A model generated the notes under the pieces. The model saw only the letters and a list, made by a program, of their open reading frames with translations, was not told where the DNA came from and did not search any database. From Pseudomonadota bacterium (GTDB lineage: Bacteria; Pseudomonadota; Alphaproteobacteria; Sphingomonadales; Sphingomonadaceae), in contig JAEZES010000136.1 in assembly GCA_023432995.1 (NCBI GenBank), positions 1-6,361 on the forward strand: DNA of 6,361 bases, read 5' to 3'. Position numbers and translations under genes: made by a program. Shown one piece after another: positions 4,239-6,361 of this stretch (the first letter of the stretch is position 1; every line of letters begins with the position of its first letter).

Positions 4239-5300
4239 ATGCAGCACTACCGATTTTCGATCGTGTTCACGCTCGTCTGCCTTGCGCTCGGCGTCTGGTA
4301 CGGGTGGATGAGCAGCGGCACCGTCGCAGGCACAGCGCAGATCCTGTGGATCATCGTGGTGCTCTCGGTGCTCGAGGTCTCCCTCAGCTTCGATAACGCC
4401 GTGGTCAACGCCTCGGTGCTCAAGGAAATGGACGAGGTCTGGCAGCAGCGCTTCCTGCTGTGGGGCATCGCCTTCGCCGTGTTCGGCATGCGGATCGTAT
4501 TCCCGCTGGCGATCGTCGCCATCGCCGCCCATCTGGGCCCGATCGAGGCGGTCAGGCTTTCGCTGACCGACCCGGCGGAATACGAGCGGATCGTCTCCTC
4601 GGCTCAGGTCGGCATCGCCGGGTTCGGCGGCGCGTTCCTGGCCATGGTCGGGCTCAAGTTCTTTTTCGACGCCGACAAGGAAGTGCACTGGATCGACGTC
4701 GTCGAGCGTAAGCTCGCGGCGGTCTCGGCTGTGAAAGCTGTCGAGATCGGGCTGCTTCTGCTCGTGCTGTGGGGCATTTCGAGCCTGCTCGAGACGGCCG
4801 ACGCGCTGACCTTCCTCATCGCCGGGATCCTCGGCATCATCACCTTCATCTCGGTCGAGGCGGTCAACACGGCGCTCGAGATTCACGACGATCGCCGGCG
4901 CCTCGCGGGCGCGGCGGTCCGCTCCGGACTCGGCGGCTTCCTTTATCTCAATGTGCTCGACGCGAGCTTCAGCTTCGACGGGGTGATCGGCGCCTTCGCG
5001 CTTTCGAACAACATGGTCGTGATCGCGCTCGGCCTGTCGATCGGGGCCATCTTCGTCCGCTCGATGACGATCCACCTGGTGCGCCGCGGCACGCTGGCGG
5101 AGTATGCCTATCTCGAGCACGGTGCCTTCTGGGCGATCATCGCGCTCGGGCTGATCATGCTGTTCGGCGCCGTCGCCCATGTGCCCGAGGTGGTCACCGG
5201 GCTGATCGGCGCCACGCTGATCGCGCTGTCGTTCTGGTGGTCGGTCCGCCAGAACCGGGGAACGCCGGGCCTCAAGCCGGGGCAGCCGGAGAGCGATTGA
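4239..5300 (+). CDS. DUF475 / TerC-family integral membrane protein
   Basis: 353 residues from the ATG at 4239; inner membrane, about eight to nine hydrophobic segments. DUF475 proteins belong with the TerC group in the LysE-like transporter clan. Some TerC relatives export Mn2+, but the role of DUF475 is not established. An internal duplication is visible: VLEVSLSFDNAVVNASVL (44-61) and VLDASFSFDGVIGAFALS (239-256). Each half carries the acidic pair expected in TerC-like cores (Glu46/Asp52 and Asp241/Asp247). YLEHGAFWAI (291-300) near the last helices is also typical. An in-frame ATG at 4170 would add 23 hydrophilic residues and overlap panB by 62 nt. I reject it because residues MQHYRFSIVFTLVCLALGVW make a normal membrane start 7 nt after the panB stop. 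The Shine-Dalgarno is poor (AGGCGG, 12 nt upstream), so translational coupling to panB is likely. Its last 29 bp overlap the convergent SBF-like gene. Confidence 0.85.
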   Translation: MQHYRFSIVFTLVCLALGVWYGWMSSGTVAGTAQILWIIVVLSVLEVSLSFDNAVVNASVLKEMDEVWQQRFLLWGIAFAVFGMRIVFPLAIVAIAAHLGPIEAVRLSLTDPAEYERIVSSAQVGIAGFGGAFLAMVGLKFFFDADKEVHWIDVVERKLAAVSAVKAVEIGLLLLVLWGISSLLETADALTFLIAGILGIITFISVEAVNTALEIHDDRRRLAGAAVRSGLGGFLYLNVLDASFSFDGVIGAFALSNNMVVIALGLSIGAIFVRSMTIHLVRRGTLAEYAYLEHGAFWAIIALGLIMLFGAVAHVPEVVTGLIGATLIALSFWWSVRQNRGTPGLKPGQPESD

Positions 5301-6252
5301 GCCGCGCCGCCAGCGGGGCCGACAGCACCAGCTGGAGCAGGTGATAAGTCAGCACCGGAAGCAGCAGCAGTCCGGCGATCGCGGGCGGGAACAGCACGCT
5401 GGCCAGCGGCGCGCCAAGCGCGATGCTCTTCTGCGCCCCGGCGAACAGAAAGGCGATGCGATCGTCGCGGCGCAGGTGCAGGCTGCCGCCAAGCAGCCAG
5501 GCGCCGCCGAACCCGAGGGCCAGGAACAGGCCGACGAGCGCCAGCAGCACGGCCCAGTCGGCGAGGCCGACACGCTGCCACAGGCCCTGCTCGACCGCTC
5601 CCGAGAAGGCGACGTAGACGGCGATCGCAATCGCCGTGCGATCCATCCAGGTCGCGAGCCGGCGATGCTTGCGCACGAGATGGCCGAGCCGCCCCTGCGC
5701 AAGCTGGCCGAGCGCGAACGGCAGCAGCAGGATCAGGGCGATCCGTTCGATCGCCTCGAGATCGAACGGCGCCGCCTCGCTCCCGGCGAGCAGCGAGAAC
5801 AGTGGCGCGCTGAGGAACACGCCGAGGATGTTGAGCACCGCTGCCGCGACCACCGAGACCGCAACGTTGCCTCCTGCCAGCGACGAATAGGCGGTGGCCG
5901 ACTGCACGGTCGAGGGCAGCACGCCGAGAAACAGCAGGCCCAGCGCGACGTGCGGCGGAAGCGCGAGCGCCTCGCCCGCGTGGGCGAGACCCCAGCCGGC
6001 CAGGCCCATTGCGGCAAAGCACCACAAGGCGAGCGGCAGCAGAAGGCGCAGGTGGACGATCCCGCGCAGCACCTCGGCTCGCGGCAGGCGCAGCCCGTTG
6101 AGCAGGAACAGCACGAAGATCGCCCCGTTCGACACCGCTTGCGCCGTCGGGCGATAGGCCGCCGTGACCGGCAGCACGGACGCGAGCGCTATCGCCAGCG
6201 CCAGCAGGCGCACGAGCGGATCGACACCCCCGACGAACCTCATCACGACCAT
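5272..6252 (-). CDS. Bile acid:sodium symporter-like (SBF-like, YfeH type) transporter
   Basis: 326 residues, inner membrane, about ten hydrophobic segments. It matches the SBF-like branch (PF13593 type) related to bile acid:Na+ symporters and to plant RCH1/yeast Rch1/human SLC10A7. The bacterial members' substrate is unknown, so 'bile acid' should not be taken literally. Family signatures: FLLNGLRLPRAEVLRGIVH (49-67), the crossover segment GVLPSTVQSATAYSSLAGGN (110-129), VLNILGVFLSAPLF (139-152), WMDRTAIAIAVYVAFS (202-217), and the second crossover AGAQKSIALGAPLASVLFPP (271-290). The ATG at 6252 has AGGG 8 nt upstream; an in-frame ATG at 6243 (Met4) is an alternative. The 3' end overlaps DUF475 tail-to-tail, stop codons 24 bp apart. 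No promoter is recognised in the 41 bp before it, so it may be transcribed with a gene to the right. Confidence 0.88.
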   Translation of the reverse strand: MVVMRFVGGVDPLVRLLALAIALASVLPVTAAYRPTAQAVSNGAIFVLFLLNGLRLPRAEVLRGIVHLRLLLPLALWCFAAMGLAGWGLAHAGEALALPPHVALGLLFLGVLPSTVQSATAYSSLAGGNVAVSVVAAAVLNILGVFLSAPLFSLLAGSEAAPFDLEAIERIALILLLPFALGQLAQGRLGHLVRKHRRLATWMDRTAIAIAVYVAFSGAVEQGLWQRVGLADWAVLLALVGLFLALGFGGAWLLGGSLHLRRDDRIAFLFAGAQKSIALGAPLASVLFPPAIAGLLLLPVLTYHLLQLVLSAPLAARLNRSPAAPA

Positions 6253-6293
6253 GGCCGCGCCCTGCCCGCGCCGCGCCGCGCTGTCCAGCGACG

Positions 6294-6361
6294 CTAGCGC
6301 TGCGCCAGCGCGCGCTGCCGCGCTTCGGCCAGCAACTTCGCGGCCCCGCGCGGGCCCGGCC
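6294..6361 (-). CDS. Possible C-terminal end of an unidentified minus-strand gene (cut by window edge)
   Basis: Reading leftwards from the right edge, a frame closes with TAG at 6296-6294. Its last residues are AAKLLAEARQRALAQR, preceded by PGPRG. Nearly every codon ends in G or C and the peptide looks like an ordinary helical C-terminus, but 21 codons are too few to be sure in DNA this GC-rich. If real, it lies 41 bp upstream of the SBF-like transporter in the same direction and could be its operon partner. No family can be named. Confidence 0.35.
   Translation of the reverse strand, partial: PGPRGAAKLLAEARQRALAQR

Noticed and set aside
4146..5180. 344-codon open frame on the minus strand opposite DUF475
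   Set aside because: Hydrophilic low-complexity antisense shadow (DRDD/EHGEGD-like) of a membrane protein. No domain pattern, and the opposite strand is clearly coding.
5341..6297. 318-codon open frame on the plus strand opposite the SBF-like gene, and a 305-codon minus-strand frame at 5108-6025
   Set aside because: Both are Arg/Gln/Ala-rich shadows. The SBF-like frame has the crossover motifs and a sensible membrane profile.
1..6361. Mobile element, phage or defence island, CRISPR, toxin-antitoxin or biosynthetic cluster
   Set aside because: No transposase, integrase, direct-repeat array, tRNA or foreign-looking composition is seen. All genes are conserved chromosomal families with uniform high GC3.

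Overview
The window is a compact, GC-rich stretch of chromosome. It most likely comes from an alphaproteobacterium, probably Sphingomonadales (an Erythrobacter/Novosphingobium-like organism). Three things point there: the two-gene imuA-imuB mutagenesis cassette, a perfect GTTC-N7-GTTC LexA box of the alphaproteobacterial type, and a GGAAC-N17-CGTT element that matches the EcfG general-stress promoter found only in Alphaproteobacteria. No mobile element, CRISPR array, rRNA/tRNA gene or phage gene was seen. Every gene has the same high-GC3 character, so nothing suggests recent transfer.

Left part (1-1603), a stress-response pair. On the minus strand imuA (280-1035) is followed after 7 nt by the start of imuB (from 272 leftwards, cut by the window edge). 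Together they are the SOS-inducible translesion cassette that normally works with the DnaE2 polymerase. Divergently, on the plus strand, lies a 156-residue FMN-binding split-barrel protein of the pyridoxamine-phosphate-oxidase-like 'general stress protein 26' type (1133-1603). The 97-bp region between them is the most interesting part of the window. It holds the LexA box beside imuA, an EcfG-type promoter facing the stress protein, a perfect 8-bp inverted repeat that links one LexA half-site to the EcfG -35 element, and two abutting GANTC (CcrM) sites just before the imuA start.

Middle (1642-4231). An APC-superfamily amino acid permease of the cationic-amino-acid-transporter type (1642-3228, minus) converges on the stress gene. 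It is divergent from panB (3362-4231, plus), the ketopantoate hydroxymethyltransferase of pantothenate/CoA synthesis. The 133-bp divergent spacer contains a GC-alternating tract and a 7-bp stem-loop.

Right part (4239-6361). A DUF475/TerC-like membrane protein starts 7 nt after the panB stop and is probably co-transcribed with it. Its 3' end overlaps by 29 bp the 3' end of a convergent SBF-like (bile acid:sodium symporter family) transporter gene (5272-6252, minus). At the extreme right edge is a possible C-terminal remnant of another minus-strand gene.

The gene content is ordinary. The novelty lies in the layout of the imuA/stress-protein control region, which suggests that the SOS and general stress responses meet in one short intergenic segment. 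This rests on motif matches only.
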